The position numbers were made by a program, and so were the translations under genes. A DNA stretch of 64,000 bases from Chloracidobacterium sp. (GTDB lineage Bacteria > Acidobacteriota > Blastocatellia > Pyrinomonadales > Pyrinomonadaceae): contig JADKKB010000007.1 of assembly GCA_016720705.1 (NCBI GenBank), positions 1,302,001 to 1,366,000 on the forward strand. The letters are read 5' to 3'. Below the pieces are notes generated by a model that saw only the letters and a list, made by a program, of their open reading frames with translations, did no database searches and was not told the DNA's origin. Positions 1 to 6,918 of this stretch are shown here, one piece after another (the first letter of the stretch is position 1; the number at the start of each line of letters is the position of its first letter).

Positions 1-587
1 ATCGAGTTTGGCGCGGGGACGTAGTCGTAAGATAGATACTGGCGAAGAGCGTCGAGGTTGAGTTCGGGTTTGACTGCCGGGTGGGCAAGCAAGGCTTTCG
101 GCTCGGATCCGTAGATCAGCTTGCCGTCGAAAACGCCGTAATAAAGCGGCTTTTCGCCAAAGCGGTCACGGGCAATGATGAGTTTTCGCTTTCGCGTGTC
201 CCAAAGCGAAAACGCGTACATTCCGTTGAGATGATCGACGAGGTCTTCGCCGTATTCCTCGTAAAGGTGCGGCAGGATCTCGGTATCGGACTGCGTCGTG
301 AAAGTGTGGCCCTTTTTCTCAAGCTCTGCCCGAACTTCTCGATAGTTATAAAGCTCGCCATTCATCATCACGACGACCGATCGGTCCTCGCTAAAAACCG
401 GTTGATCGCCCGTTTGCAGGTCGATGATCGACAATCGGCGCATACCCAGAGCGACCGTATCGTCCATCCAGATCCCCTCGGAATTAGGTCCGCGATGCAC
501 GATCCGCTCGCACATCTGATGCAGAACCGATTCATTGTGGTTTTTTTCAGATCGTTGGAGGTTTATCCAACCGGTGATGCCGCACAT
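1..587 (-). CDS. asnB: Asparagine synthase (glutamine-hydrolysing), N-terminal part; runs off the window
   Basis: The reading frame starts at an ATG at 587 and stays open to base 1, so about 195 residues are visible and the synthetase domain is missing. The protein begins Met-Cys-Gly-Ile, which puts the catalytic cysteine of class II (Ntn) glutamine amidotransferases at residue 2 once Met is removed. The motifs RGPNSEG, MNGELYN and ARDRFGEKPLYY follow in the order usual for AsnB. The family transfers glutamine-derived ammonia to aspartate; many paralogues sit in polysaccharide clusters and modify sugars or peptides instead. The downstream minus-strand neighbours (GT2, methyltransferases) fit such a cluster, so the substrate is uncertain. 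Confidence 0.93.
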   Translation of the reverse strand, partial: MCGITGWINLQRSEKNHNESVLHQMCERIVHRGPNSEGIWMDDTVALGMRRLSIIDLQTGDQPVFSEDRSVVVMMNGELYNYREVRAELEKKGHTFTTQSDTEILPHLYEEYGEDLVDHLNGMYAFSLWDTRKRKLIIARDRFGEKPLYYGVFDGKLIYGSEPKALLAHPAVKPELNLDALRQYLSYDYVPAPNS

Positions 588-592
588 AAAGA

Positions 593-669
593 TTAACCGC
601 AGATATCCGCAGATAGAAACGGATAAAGGCTAAAAAAATATCTGCTCTTATCGGTATTCATCTGTGGTT
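593..669. repeat. Palindromic dispersed repeat (CCGCAGATA type)
   Basis: The gap between the asparagine synthase and the glycosyltransferase is an imperfect inverted repeat. The left arm (593-626) carries CCGCAGATA and ends in GGATAA. The right arm (646-669) carries TTATCGGT and ends in CATCTGTGG. From memory this matches a palindromic family common in intergenic DNA of many phyla. It could fold into a hairpin at the 3' end of the glycosyltransferase transcript. No gene is visible in it. Confidence 0.6.
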
Positions 670-1652
670 CAATTCTTAAATCCTATTTTCTCCCGCACCG
701 CGTAGATCGCCTTGTCCTGCGACTCGTGATAGGTACGAACGAGCAGTTCGGCCAGCAGTCCCATAAGGAAAAACTGAACCGAGATCGCGAGCATCACGAC
801 TGCGATTATCGGCAGCGGCGTAAGTATGAATGATGTACTGTAACCGAATTTCAGCACCACGGCCCAAATTCCCGCCAGCATCGAGATAAAAAATGCGAGC
901 ATTCCAAACGTGCCGAAAACATAGATCGGCTTCGTGTGGTACTCGGCCATAAACTTGATGGTGATCAGGTCGAAAACAACCTTTATCGTCCGCGAGATGC
1001 CGTACTTCGATTTGCCCATCGTACGCGCGTGATGATCGACCGGAATTTCGGTAACGCGGGCACCTGCCCACGCGGCGTAGATCGGGATAAAGCGATGCAT
1101 CTCGCCGTAGAGTTTGACGTCCTGGATGACGTCGCGGCGATATGCCTTGAGCGAACAGCCATAGTCGTGGAGCGGAACGTCGCCGATCCACGAAATGATC
1201 TTGTTGGCGATCTTCGACGGTATCTTGCGTGAGATCAACTTATCCTGACGGTCTTTGCGCCAGCCCGATACGACATCGTAGCCCTCATCGAGCTTGTCGA
1301 GAAGGCGTTTGATATCGGCCGGGTCGTTTTGGAGATCGGCATCCATCGGGATCAAAATTTCGCCCAGTGCAGCGTCGATACCGGCAGACATAGCGGCCGT
1401 CTGGCCATAATTGCGGCGAAGCGATATTACGCGGACGCGGTCGTCCGACGCGGCGATCTCGCGCAAAACCTTTAAGGAATTATCGGTCGAACCATCATCT
1501 ACGTAGATGACCTCGGCCGTTTTGCCGAGTGCGTCGAGAGCCGCTCGGATCTTTTCGTGCATCGGCCGCAAATTGTCCTGTTCATCGAGAACCGGCAAAA
1601 AGAGCGACAGCTCCGGAGCTTGCGTTGTGGTTTGTTTATCGTTGCGTTCCAT
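669..1652 (-). CDS. Family 2 glycosyltransferase, DPM1/ArnC-like, with two C-terminal membrane helices
   Basis: The protein has 327 residues. The N-terminal GT-A fold shows the LFLPVLDEQDNL start, VDDGSTD (nucleotide-sugar binding, around residue 52), PMDADLQNDP (the DxD-like metal site) and a GCSLKAYR segment. Two hydrophobic segments close the protein, around 240-265 and 275-305, as in bactoprenol glucosyl- or mannosyl-transferases. These enzymes transfer a sugar from a nucleotide donor to undecaprenyl phosphate on the cytoplasmic side of the inner membrane. The start is an ATG at 1652. The asparagine synthase lies downstream on the same strand. Donor sugar cannot be read from sequence. Confidence 0.88.
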   Translation of the reverse strand: MERNDKQTTTQAPELSLFLPVLDEQDNLRPMHEKIRAALDALGKTAEVIYVDDGSTDNSLKVLREIAASDDRVRVISLRRNYGQTAAMSAGIDAALGEILIPMDADLQNDPADIKRLLDKLDEGYDVVSGWRKDRQDKLISRKIPSKIANKIISWIGDVPLHDYGCSLKAYRRDVIQDVKLYGEMHRFIPIYAAWAGARVTEIPVDHHARTMGKSKYGISRTIKVVFDLITIKFMAEYHTKPIYVFGTFGMLAFFISMLAGIWAVVLKFGYSTSFILTPLPIIAVVMLAISVQFFLMGLLAELLVRTYHESQDKAIYAVREKIGFKN

Positions 1653-1674
1653 CGATTCAATACCTGCGAACCTT

Positions 1675-2454
1675 TTAATTTACACTTTTCGGGCGAAAAG
1701 TGCAGTCAGTGAGAATCGAGCTTATTGCCCCGCGGACCTTGTCGGTATCGGTAACGGCTCGTGAATATTCCGGCGAACGAAGAGCTCCGCCCATAACGAC
1801 GCGTTCGTTACGGTGTATCATTTCGCTCACGACCTCGCCAAAGGCGGTGAAATGCACCTCGCTGACACCGCTCGCGGTGATGACCTTGGCGATATTTCGC
1901 TCGTTGAGATTGCCGCAAGCCATTATCGTGATCCTATCGCCGGCGTGTTGCACGATATCGGCAAGCAGATCGATCCCCTCAAGTGCGGTTGCCTCCTGGC
2001 CGGAGGTGAGTATGCGGTCGATGCCGATCTCGACAAGCTGATCGATGGCCGCAAGCGGATCACGGCAAACGTCGAAAGCACGGTGAAACGTAACGGTCAT
2101 CGGGCGGGCGAGAGCGATAAGTTCACGGGTGCGGACCGTGTCGATATCGCCGTTGACGTCGAGGATGCCGACCACAACTCCGTCAACTCCTAGTCTTTTC
2201 GCCGTAGCGATATCACGCCGCATTACTTCAAACTCATTTTCAGAATATAGAAAATCGCCGCCGCGTGGGCGGATAATTACGTGGAGCTTAATGGCGAGCA
2301 AACGTCGTGCGACCTCGATCGCACCCGCACTCGGCGTCGTTCCGCCGTCCAAAAGGTTGCTGCAGAGTTCGACGCGGTCAGCACCGCCCGCCTGAGCGGC
2401 AACCGCCGACTCGACCGAATCGACACAGATCTCAACTTTTATGGATGGAGTCAT
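1675..2454 (-). CDS. cutC: CutC family protein (PF03932)
   Basis: The protein has 259 residues, a TIM-barrel typical of CutC: the start IKVEICVDSVESAVAAQAGG, then RVELCSNLLDGGTTPS, HVIIRPRGGDF, VGILDVNGDID, TFHRAFDV and ILTSGQ. The family was first linked to copper tolerance in E. coli, but that role is disputed and no reaction is firmly established. A longer frame would start at 2517, but the ATG at 2454 fits the usual length and overlaps the stop of the upstream methyltransferase by four bases (ATGA), which points to translational coupling. No copper gene lies nearby. Confidence 0.88.
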   Translation of the reverse strand: MTPSIKVEICVDSVESAVAAQAGGADRVELCSNLLDGGTTPSAGAIEVARRLLAIKLHVIIRPRGGDFLYSENEFEVMRRDIATAKRLGVDGVVVGILDVNGDIDTVRTRELIALARPMTVTFHRAFDVCRDPLAAIDQLVEIGIDRILTSGQEATALEGIDLLADIVQHAGDRITIMACGNLNERNIAKVITASGVSEVHFTAFGEVVSEMIHRNERVVMGGALRSPEYSRAVTDTDKVRGAISSILTDCTFRPKSVN

Positions 2455-3215
2455 TCCGGTTTTTTTGCAACGATGACGATCGAAACACCGAACGGAAAGT
2501 TGAAATTCTTTAGCCAAAAGCGTTCGGCTCCGAATAATTTGCCGAAAACGCCGTTCAGGGCAGAGATCGTAATATTGTTTTCGGATTCGGGCTTGATGCC
2601 GGTGACCTTCATTATCGTTCGCCCGGCGAGGATCGGCGTGAAAAACGTCCAGTTTGCATATGTCGCACGTTCAACCTCATAGCCTGCGGTTCTCAAACGC
2701 TCGACGATCTGCGATCTGGTGTAGCGGATACGGTGATTAGAGATATCGTCCTGCACGCCCCACAGCCACATAAATGCCGGCACAAATATTAGCGAATAAC
2801 CGCCGCCACGAGTCACCCGAAACATCTCTTTGAGGCCGGCAATATCGTCATCAAGGTGCTCGACCACGTCGAGTGCAGTCGTCAGATCGAACGCATCGTC
2901 GTCGTAAGGCAGCGTCTCAGCCAGGCCTTTTTGCACCTTCAGCCCCTTTTTACGGCAAAATTCGAGAGCATCGTCAGACACATCTACGCCCTCGGATTCG
3001 CCGTAAGCAGACAGCATTTCAATGTTTGCACCCGTCCCGCAACCAACGTCTAAGATCTTTAGTGTCGCATCAGGCTTGCGGATCTTAGCTACGATGCCTT
3101 TTAGAAAACTATCGAGGATCGAGCGCCGACCCACAAACCACCAATGCGAGCCCTCGACCTCGTCCATTATGGCGTATGTATGCTGCTGCATTTCTTGTGG
3201 CAAAGTCGCGTTCAT
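2451..3215 (-). CDS. Class I SAM-dependent methyltransferase
   Basis: This 254-residue protein has the class I Rossmann methyltransferase signature: LKILDVGCGTGANIEML (motif I, about residue 52), the acidic loop GVDVSDDAL, and TTALDVVEHLDDD for motif IV. The N-terminal MDEVEGSHWWFVGRR is typical of methyltransferases found in polysaccharide and lipid clusters, whose targets are usually unknown. The hydrophobic patch near 190-205 may contact membrane. Its stop overlaps the CutC start, so both genes are probably co-transcribed. Start ATG at 3215. The substrate is not recognisable. Confidence 0.85.
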   Translation of the reverse strand: MNATLPQEMQQHTYAIMDEVEGSHWWFVGRRSILDSFLKGIVAKIRKPDATLKILDVGCGTGANIEMLSAYGESEGVDVSDDALEFCRKKGLKVQKGLAETLPYDDDAFDLTTALDVVEHLDDDIAGLKEMFRVTRGGGYSLIFVPAFMWLWGVQDDISNHRIRYTRSQIVERLRTAGYEVERATYANWTFFTPILAGRTIMKVTGIKPESENNITISALNGVFGKLFGAERFWLKNFNFPFGVSIVIVAKKPE

Positions 3216-3222
3216 ATGACTA

Positions 3223-3302
3223 TTTTGCCACGAATGACACTAATGGCACGAATCGGGAACAACTTCACCTCATTCGTGCCATTCGTAAAATTCGTGGCCA
3301 AC
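3223..3302. repeat. Palindromic dispersed repeat (GCCACGAAT type)
   Basis: This is a long imperfect inverted repeat. The left arm 3225-3253 contains GCCACGAATGACAC and GGCACGAAT. The right arm 3271-3302 contains ATTCGTGCCATTCGT and ends in AATTCGTGGCCAA. It fills the gap between the methyltransferase and the HEGRH protein. The consensus resembles a widespread bacterial intergenic repeat recalled from general knowledge. It may act as a transcript-end hairpin. Confidence 0.62.
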
Positions 3303-3305
3303 TTC

Positions 3306-3944
3306 CTAAACTTTTATCCCCAACATCTCGCTTGCGAGTGAACCTTGCTCACCATTTAGAGCAAGGCCGTAACTTTCTTGCAGTCGTTTTGCGATGCCAT
3401 CATCGCTGACCTCGCAAATGCCGCCTTCCTGGCAGAGGATCATTAGCTGCAGGCCCTCGTCAAGGTATTCCTTTTTGTCGATGCACAGCATATAGTCGCC
3501 GGCGGTTTTGTGAGCCGCCAATTCGAGCTCGTAGAGCGTCGGGTTAAACACGCTCAGCGGATTGACGTCGGCATTTGAAAGGCTCTCTATCGTCTGTGCA
3601 AAATCGTATGCGTGACGGCCCTCGTGGACGAACGTGCCCTCGCATCCGCGTTGTCCGCCGGTATCGATAGTCTCTTCGGCGATCGCGATATAGATCTCGC
3701 CCAGAGCTTCACGCAGATTCAACCGCTCATCCGACATTCTGTCATTTGTCCGGCCCTCATCGATGATACCTGTAATACCGGAGGCGTTGATCTCCTTGAC
3801 GGGTTTCACACGTATCAATAGATCTGATCGCAAGATCGCATTCATCACGAGGCGATGCTCGTCATTGCCGTTCGCTATGATCGACGCAAACGCGTCCTCG
3901 ACTGACTTTCGATATTTTTTGTCGATACCTTTATCAAATTTCAT
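3306..3944 (-). CDS. Uncharacterised protein with an HExxH zincin-like motif
   Basis: This 212-residue protein has no recognised family. Residues 107-111 read HEGRH, a match to the HExxH zinc-metallopeptidase motif. About 30 residues on, the helix YELELAAHKTAGDY places Glu141 where gluzincins have their third metal ligand. A central segment (NLREALGEIYIAIAEE) looks like a beta strand bordering such a site. There is no signal peptide or membrane helix, so it would act in the cytoplasm. The start is an ATG at 3944. Dispersed repeats lie on both sides. Proteolytic activity is inference; the motif could be chance. Confidence 0.6.
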   Translation of the reverse strand: MKFDKGIDKKYRKSVEDAFASIIANGNDEHRLVMNAILRSDLLIRVKPVKEINASGITGIIDEGRTNDRMSDERLNLREALGEIYIAIAEETIDTGGQRGCEGTFVHEGRHAYDFAQTIESLSNADVNPLSVFNPTLYELELAAHKTAGDYMLCIDKKEYLDEGLQLMILCQEGGICEVSDDGIAKRLQESYGLALNGEQGSLASEMLGIKV

Positions 3945-3947
3945 GAC

Positions 3948-3981
3948 TAGTTAATAGTAAACAGTGAATAGTGAATAGTTC
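3948..3981. repeat. AT-rich repeat, left flank of the four-helix-bundle gene
   Basis: The stretch contains AATAGTAAACAGTGAATAG followed by a repeated GTGAATAG unit. Its reverse complement (CTATTCAC, TATTTACTA units) recurs at 4371-4400, so the four-helix-bundle gene lies between inverted copies. Confidence 0.5.
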
Positions 3982-3990
3982 AAGAAATTC

Positions 3991-4371
3991 TCATATTGCT
4001 AGGTTCGATAATTTGGTTTTTGACTTCAAATGGTTGCGAAGCCCGCTAATCATTCGTCCTATCTCGTCGAGTCGTGCTGTGAGCGTTCGGTGCAAATCCT
4101 CTGTAACATATCCGAGTCGAAACGCGATCAATATTTCCGTCGAAACCTCACTCGCCGAGCCTTGAGCTATTGAAAGAAAATATAAGAATTCCTTTTCCGA
4201 CGTTCTAGCTGCACCTTCCGCAATATTAGCAGGTATTGAAACCGCCGCCCGCCGAATTTGTGAAGTTAAACCAAACCTTTCATCGGAAGGAAATGTAGCC
4301 GTCGACCGGTAAATCTCGATAACAAAATCAACTGATTTTTTCCAAACCTCCAGATTCTCATGCGTCCTCAT
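3991..4371 (-). CDS. Four helix bundle protein (23S rRNA intervening-sequence protein family)
   Basis: This 126-residue protein shows the family hallmarks: the start HENLEVWKKSVDFV, then FGLTSQIRRAAVSIPANIAEGAAR and FLSIAQGSASEVSTEI. The fold is a small four-helix bundle, first noticed as an open reading frame inside 23S rRNA intervening sequences and now known as a standalone gene in many phyla. No biochemical role is established. The gene starts at an ATG at 4371 and is flanked by inverted AT-rich repeats, which suggests a small mobile cassette. No 23S rRNA gene lies here. Confidence 0.9.
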   Translation of the reverse strand: MRTHENLEVWKKSVDFVIEIYRSTATFPSDERFGLTSQIRRAAVSIPANIAEGAARTSEKEFLYFLSIAQGSASEVSTEILIAFRLGYVTEDLHRTLTARLDEIGRMISGLRNHLKSKTKLSNLAI

Positions 4372-4400
4372 TACTATTCACTAATTTCTATTTACTACTC
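4371..4400. repeat. AT-rich repeat, right flank of the four-helix-bundle gene
   Basis: The segment has TTACTATTCACTAATTTC then TATTTACTACTCC, the inverted counterpart of 3948-3981. It includes the start codon region of the four-helix-bundle gene and the stop codon of the next methyltransferase (4388), so it reaches into both genes. Confidence 0.45.
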
Positions 4401-5392
4401 CCTATTTTCCCAAAACCACACCAACTATTTTCGTTGTGCCAGGTGATCTCGACATCCTCGGTGGCGATCTCTTTCCACCATCCGGCAAAATCGTCTTTTG
4501 AGATGTAGAACGCGGTCGGAGCGACCAGATGGTCAAAGACGATGTTGTGCTGCTCGCGCCAGCCGAAACTGCCGAGGTGATTGAGATACTCGTTGTAAAA
4601 GAGTTTGTTGGCGACCGGTTTGGATGCCGCGTTTATCGGACGATATACGAGTTTGGTCGTCAGAAAGACGCCGAGTGTCGGCAGCTTTGATAATTGATAG
4701 AGCAATGGCTGGCTGATCTGCGAAGTAAAACCCGTGCGGATCGGGTCCACATAGTTCGTGATCCACTCGTTATTTTCCGCGCCGTAGATCCAGGCCGAGA
4801 TATTGCCGCCCTTTTTGACCTTTCCGGCAAGCGAGATAAACGCCCGTTTCGGGTCCGGCGTATGATGCAGAACACCCACGCTGAACGCGTAATCAAATGT
4901 CTTTTTTAGCGGCAGTTTGAAAATGTCACACTGCACGATGTGTGCGTTGGGCAGATCGCGGGTCAGAGCAAAGGCCGATTCGACGCCATCGCCCAGGTCG
5001 ATCCCGACAACCTCAGTCGCTCCCCACTCGGCAGCGAGTTTGGTATGCCGGCCCTTGCCGCAACCGCCTTCCAGAACTACCTTGTCTTTGAAAAATTCCT
5101 TTTTGACCGGCTGCAGCCAGCCGAGGAACTGGTCGTTGTATTTCGGGTCTTCTTGCGTAAAATTGGTCCACTGCCAGCCAAAGTTTTCGGCTGTCGCGGC
5201 CTTGTCGTCTTCGATCTTAGAAAGGTCGACAAAACGCGGGACGCCGCGAACGACCTTGTATTCGCGGTCACATTTTTTGCACGTCAGTACCGCGTCGATG
5301 ATCTCTTTACCATCATACTTACTTGCGTAAGCGAGCAGAATGTCTCCGCCGCAGGTCGGACACGCTAACAGTTCTAGTAACTTTTCTTTCAT
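4388..5392 (-). CDS. Methyltransferase with N-terminal Trm112-like zinc ribbon
   Basis: This is a 334-residue protein. Residues 1-60 form a Trm112p-like zinc ribbon with paired cysteines at 11/14 and 38/41 (ACPTCGG and TCKKCDRE), followed by VVRGVPRFV. A class I SAM-dependent methyltransferase domain follows: VVLEGGCGKGRHTKLAAEWG (motif I), VGIDLGDGV, and FSVGVLHHTPDP for the active-site strand. This architecture is common in surface-polysaccharide and natural-product clusters. Substrate unknown. The start ATG at 5392 lies at the edge of a dispersed repeat. Confidence 0.85.
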   Translation of the reverse strand: MKEKLLELLACPTCGGDILLAYASKYDGKEIIDAVLTCKKCDREYKVVRGVPRFVDLSKIEDDKAATAENFGWQWTNFTQEDPKYNDQFLGWLQPVKKEFFKDKVVLEGGCGKGRHTKLAAEWGATEVVGIDLGDGVESAFALTRDLPNAHIVQCDIFKLPLKKTFDYAFSVGVLHHTPDPKRAFISLAGKVKKGGNISAWIYGAENNEWITNYVDPIRTGFTSQISQPLLYQLSKLPTLGVFLTTKLVYRPINAASKPVANKLFYNEYLNHLGSFGWREQHNIVFDHLVAPTAFYISKDDFAGWWKEIATEDVEITWHNENSWCGFGKIGSSK

Positions 5393-5473
5393 TAACAGTT
5401 AACAGGGATAGAGCAGACGTAAGTGAGCATTTGCTTGAATTTAACCATCCCGTAATCCTCTTTATCCCTGTTG
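5391..5473. repeat. Palindromic dispersed repeat (AACAGGGATA type)
   Basis: The left arm carries TTAACAGGGATAGA (from 5398) and the right arm carries ATCCTCTTTATCCCTGTT (5454-5472), with a partial second pairing through CATCCCGTAATCC. It sits between two minus-strand genes and covers the stop codon and last few codons of the 5462-5932 gene. Confidence 0.6.
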
Positions 5474-5932
5474 CAATTTACTCTGAAATTTCTCGTACTC
5501 GGCAAACGGAAACGGCTGCCGCCAGTTAAATTCGAATTCGTCGGTTTCGCGGTCGGCGTGGAGTTGGTCAAAGGTCACGGCGAATGAGCGGCAAACGTCG
5601 GCGACCTTGCCTTGATGCGAAAATACCAACTCCCGCTCGCTCGAATCGCGGGTCTCGGTCGGGTATTGATAGATCTCGAGCGTTAAGACATCACCGGCCC
5701 GGACAAACCGAAAGTCAAACTCCTCCGGGTCGCGGTTCCATTTCAAGATACGCTCACAGTTCGAATTTGAATCATCCGAAACCTCGGTCAATATCATCAT
5801 CAGTTCCGCAAGCGCCGACGCATGCGGAGCGTGCGCGGTCGTGCTGTGAAACTCACCGTTGGCGTCCTCAAACCCGACCGACATCCAGCCGCATTGAGGC
5901 GAATTAAAACTGACTTCGAGTGCTTGTGTCAT
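5462..5932 (-). CDS. Hypothetical protein, 156 residues
   Basis: No family is recognised. The sequence is acidic and rich in predicted beta strands: LEVSFNSPQCGWMSVGF at the start, a helical AELMMILTEV, then DPEEFDFRFVRAGDVLTLEIYQYP. There is no signal peptide or membrane segment, so it is probably cytoplasmic. The look is that of small globular proteins found next to cell-surface or defence genes, but no function follows. The start is an ATG at 5932. The last three codons and the stop lie in a dispersed palindromic repeat, so the C-terminus may have been altered by its insertion. Confidence 0.65.
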   Translation of the reverse strand: MTQALEVSFNSPQCGWMSVGFEDANGEFHSTTAHAPHASALAELMMILTEVSDDSNSNCERILKWNRDPEEFDFRFVRAGDVLTLEIYQYPTETRDSSERELVFSHQGKVADVCRSFAVTFDQLHADRETDEFEFNWRQPFPFAEYEKFQSKLQQG

Positions 5933-5944
5933 AATTCCTTCGAT

Positions 5945-6072
5945 CTGCTAATTGTAAATTGTTAATTGCCAATTGTTAATTGGGTTTCAGGGAAAAGCAT
6001 GTTTTTTGACTCGTAGCGATCTCGTGACGCTCAATTAACAATCTTCGATTTACAATTTACAATCAATTATCA
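5945..6072. repeat. AT-rich inverted repeat upstream of thyA
   Basis: The left arm (5948-5983) repeats AATTGTAAATTGTTAATTG-like units and the right arm (6031-6072) carries CAATTAACAAT, ACAATTTACAATCAATT and similar units. About 45 bases separate them. This divergent gap must also hold the promoters of thyA and the 5932 gene, so the repeat probably supplies promoter sequence. Confidence 0.55.
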
Positions 6073-6918
6073 ATGAAACAATACCACGACTTGCTAAAGC
6101 ATATTCTCGACAACGGCATTCGGCACGAAGACCGCACCGGCATCGGCACGATCTCGACGTTTGGTTACCAGACACGGTTTGACTTACGCTCGGGGTTTCC
6201 GATCGTGACGACCAAACGTGTGCCGTTTCGCTGGATCGCCGAGGAACTATTTTGGTTTCTAAGCGGTTCGACCGACGAGAGAGGCCTCAAAGCACGCGGC
6301 GTGGACATTTGGGCTGAGTGGGCGACAGCAGAGCAAACTGCAAGATTTGGCCGACAGACAGGCGATCTCGGCCCGGTCTATGGTTATTTGTGGCGTTCAT
6401 TTGGCGGAGAGTATCCGCAGTTCAATGGCGTCGACCAGATCGCACGATTGATAAAGGAAATAGAGAAAAATCCGAATTCGCGGCGGCTGCTGGTCAGCGG
6501 TTGGGACCCGCGCGTATGTGACGACGTAGCCCTGCCGCCGTGCCATACGCTGTTTCAATTCAAGGTCGAAAATGGCACAACGCTTCATTGCCAACTCTAC
6601 CAACGCAGTGCTGACGCCTTTCTCGGCGTACCGTTCAACATTAGCAGTTACGCTCTGCTTACTCACCTCGTAGCTCACGTGTGCGGACTTGAAGTCGGCG
6701 ATTTCGTTCACACCTTCGGCGACCTGCACATTTACTCAAATCACTTTGAACAAGTGGACCAACTGCTCGCTCGCGAGCCTCTCGAATTGCCTCGATTGGA
6801 GATATTTGATGCTGACGGACTGAGGGGTTTGGAGGGATTGCTCAATTTCACATATGAGCATCTGAAACTAGACAACTACCGCTCGCACGGCAAGATCGCG
6901 GCCCCGGTAGCTGTCTAA
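6073..6918 (+). CDS. thyA: Thymidylate synthase
   Basis: This enzyme methylates dUMP to dTMP with methylene-tetrahydrofolate in the cytoplasm. The 281-residue protein has all core motifs: HEDRTGIGTISTFG and RFDLRSGFPIVTTKR at the N-terminus, the folate-binding FSG-type WFLSGSTD, RRLLVSGWDP, the catalytic cysteine in LPPCHTLFQF, DAFLGVPFNISSYALL and the C-terminal GKIAAPVAV. Length matches the ThyA family (264-300). Start ATG at 6073 follows an AT-rich repeat. The next gene ends at 6919, so the two converge with no spacer. No dihydrofolate reductase gene is next to it. Confidence 0.97.
   Translation: MKQYHDLLKHILDNGIRHEDRTGIGTISTFGYQTRFDLRSGFPIVTTKRVPFRWIAEELFWFLSGSTDERGLKARGVDIWAEWATAEQTARFGRQTGDLGPVYGYLWRSFGGEYPQFNGVDQIARLIKEIEKNPNSRRLLVSGWDPRVCDDVALPPCHTLFQFKVENGTTLHCQLYQRSADAFLGVPFNISSYALLTHLVAHVCGLEVGDFVHTFGDLHIYSNHFEQVDQLLAREPLELPRLEIFDADGLRGLEGLLNFTYEHLKLDNYRSHGKIAAPVAV

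Noticed and set aside
5395..5461. Riboswitch upstream of the 5392 methyltransferase
   Set aside because: The structure is explained by the dispersed palindromic repeat and does not match a riboswitch I know.
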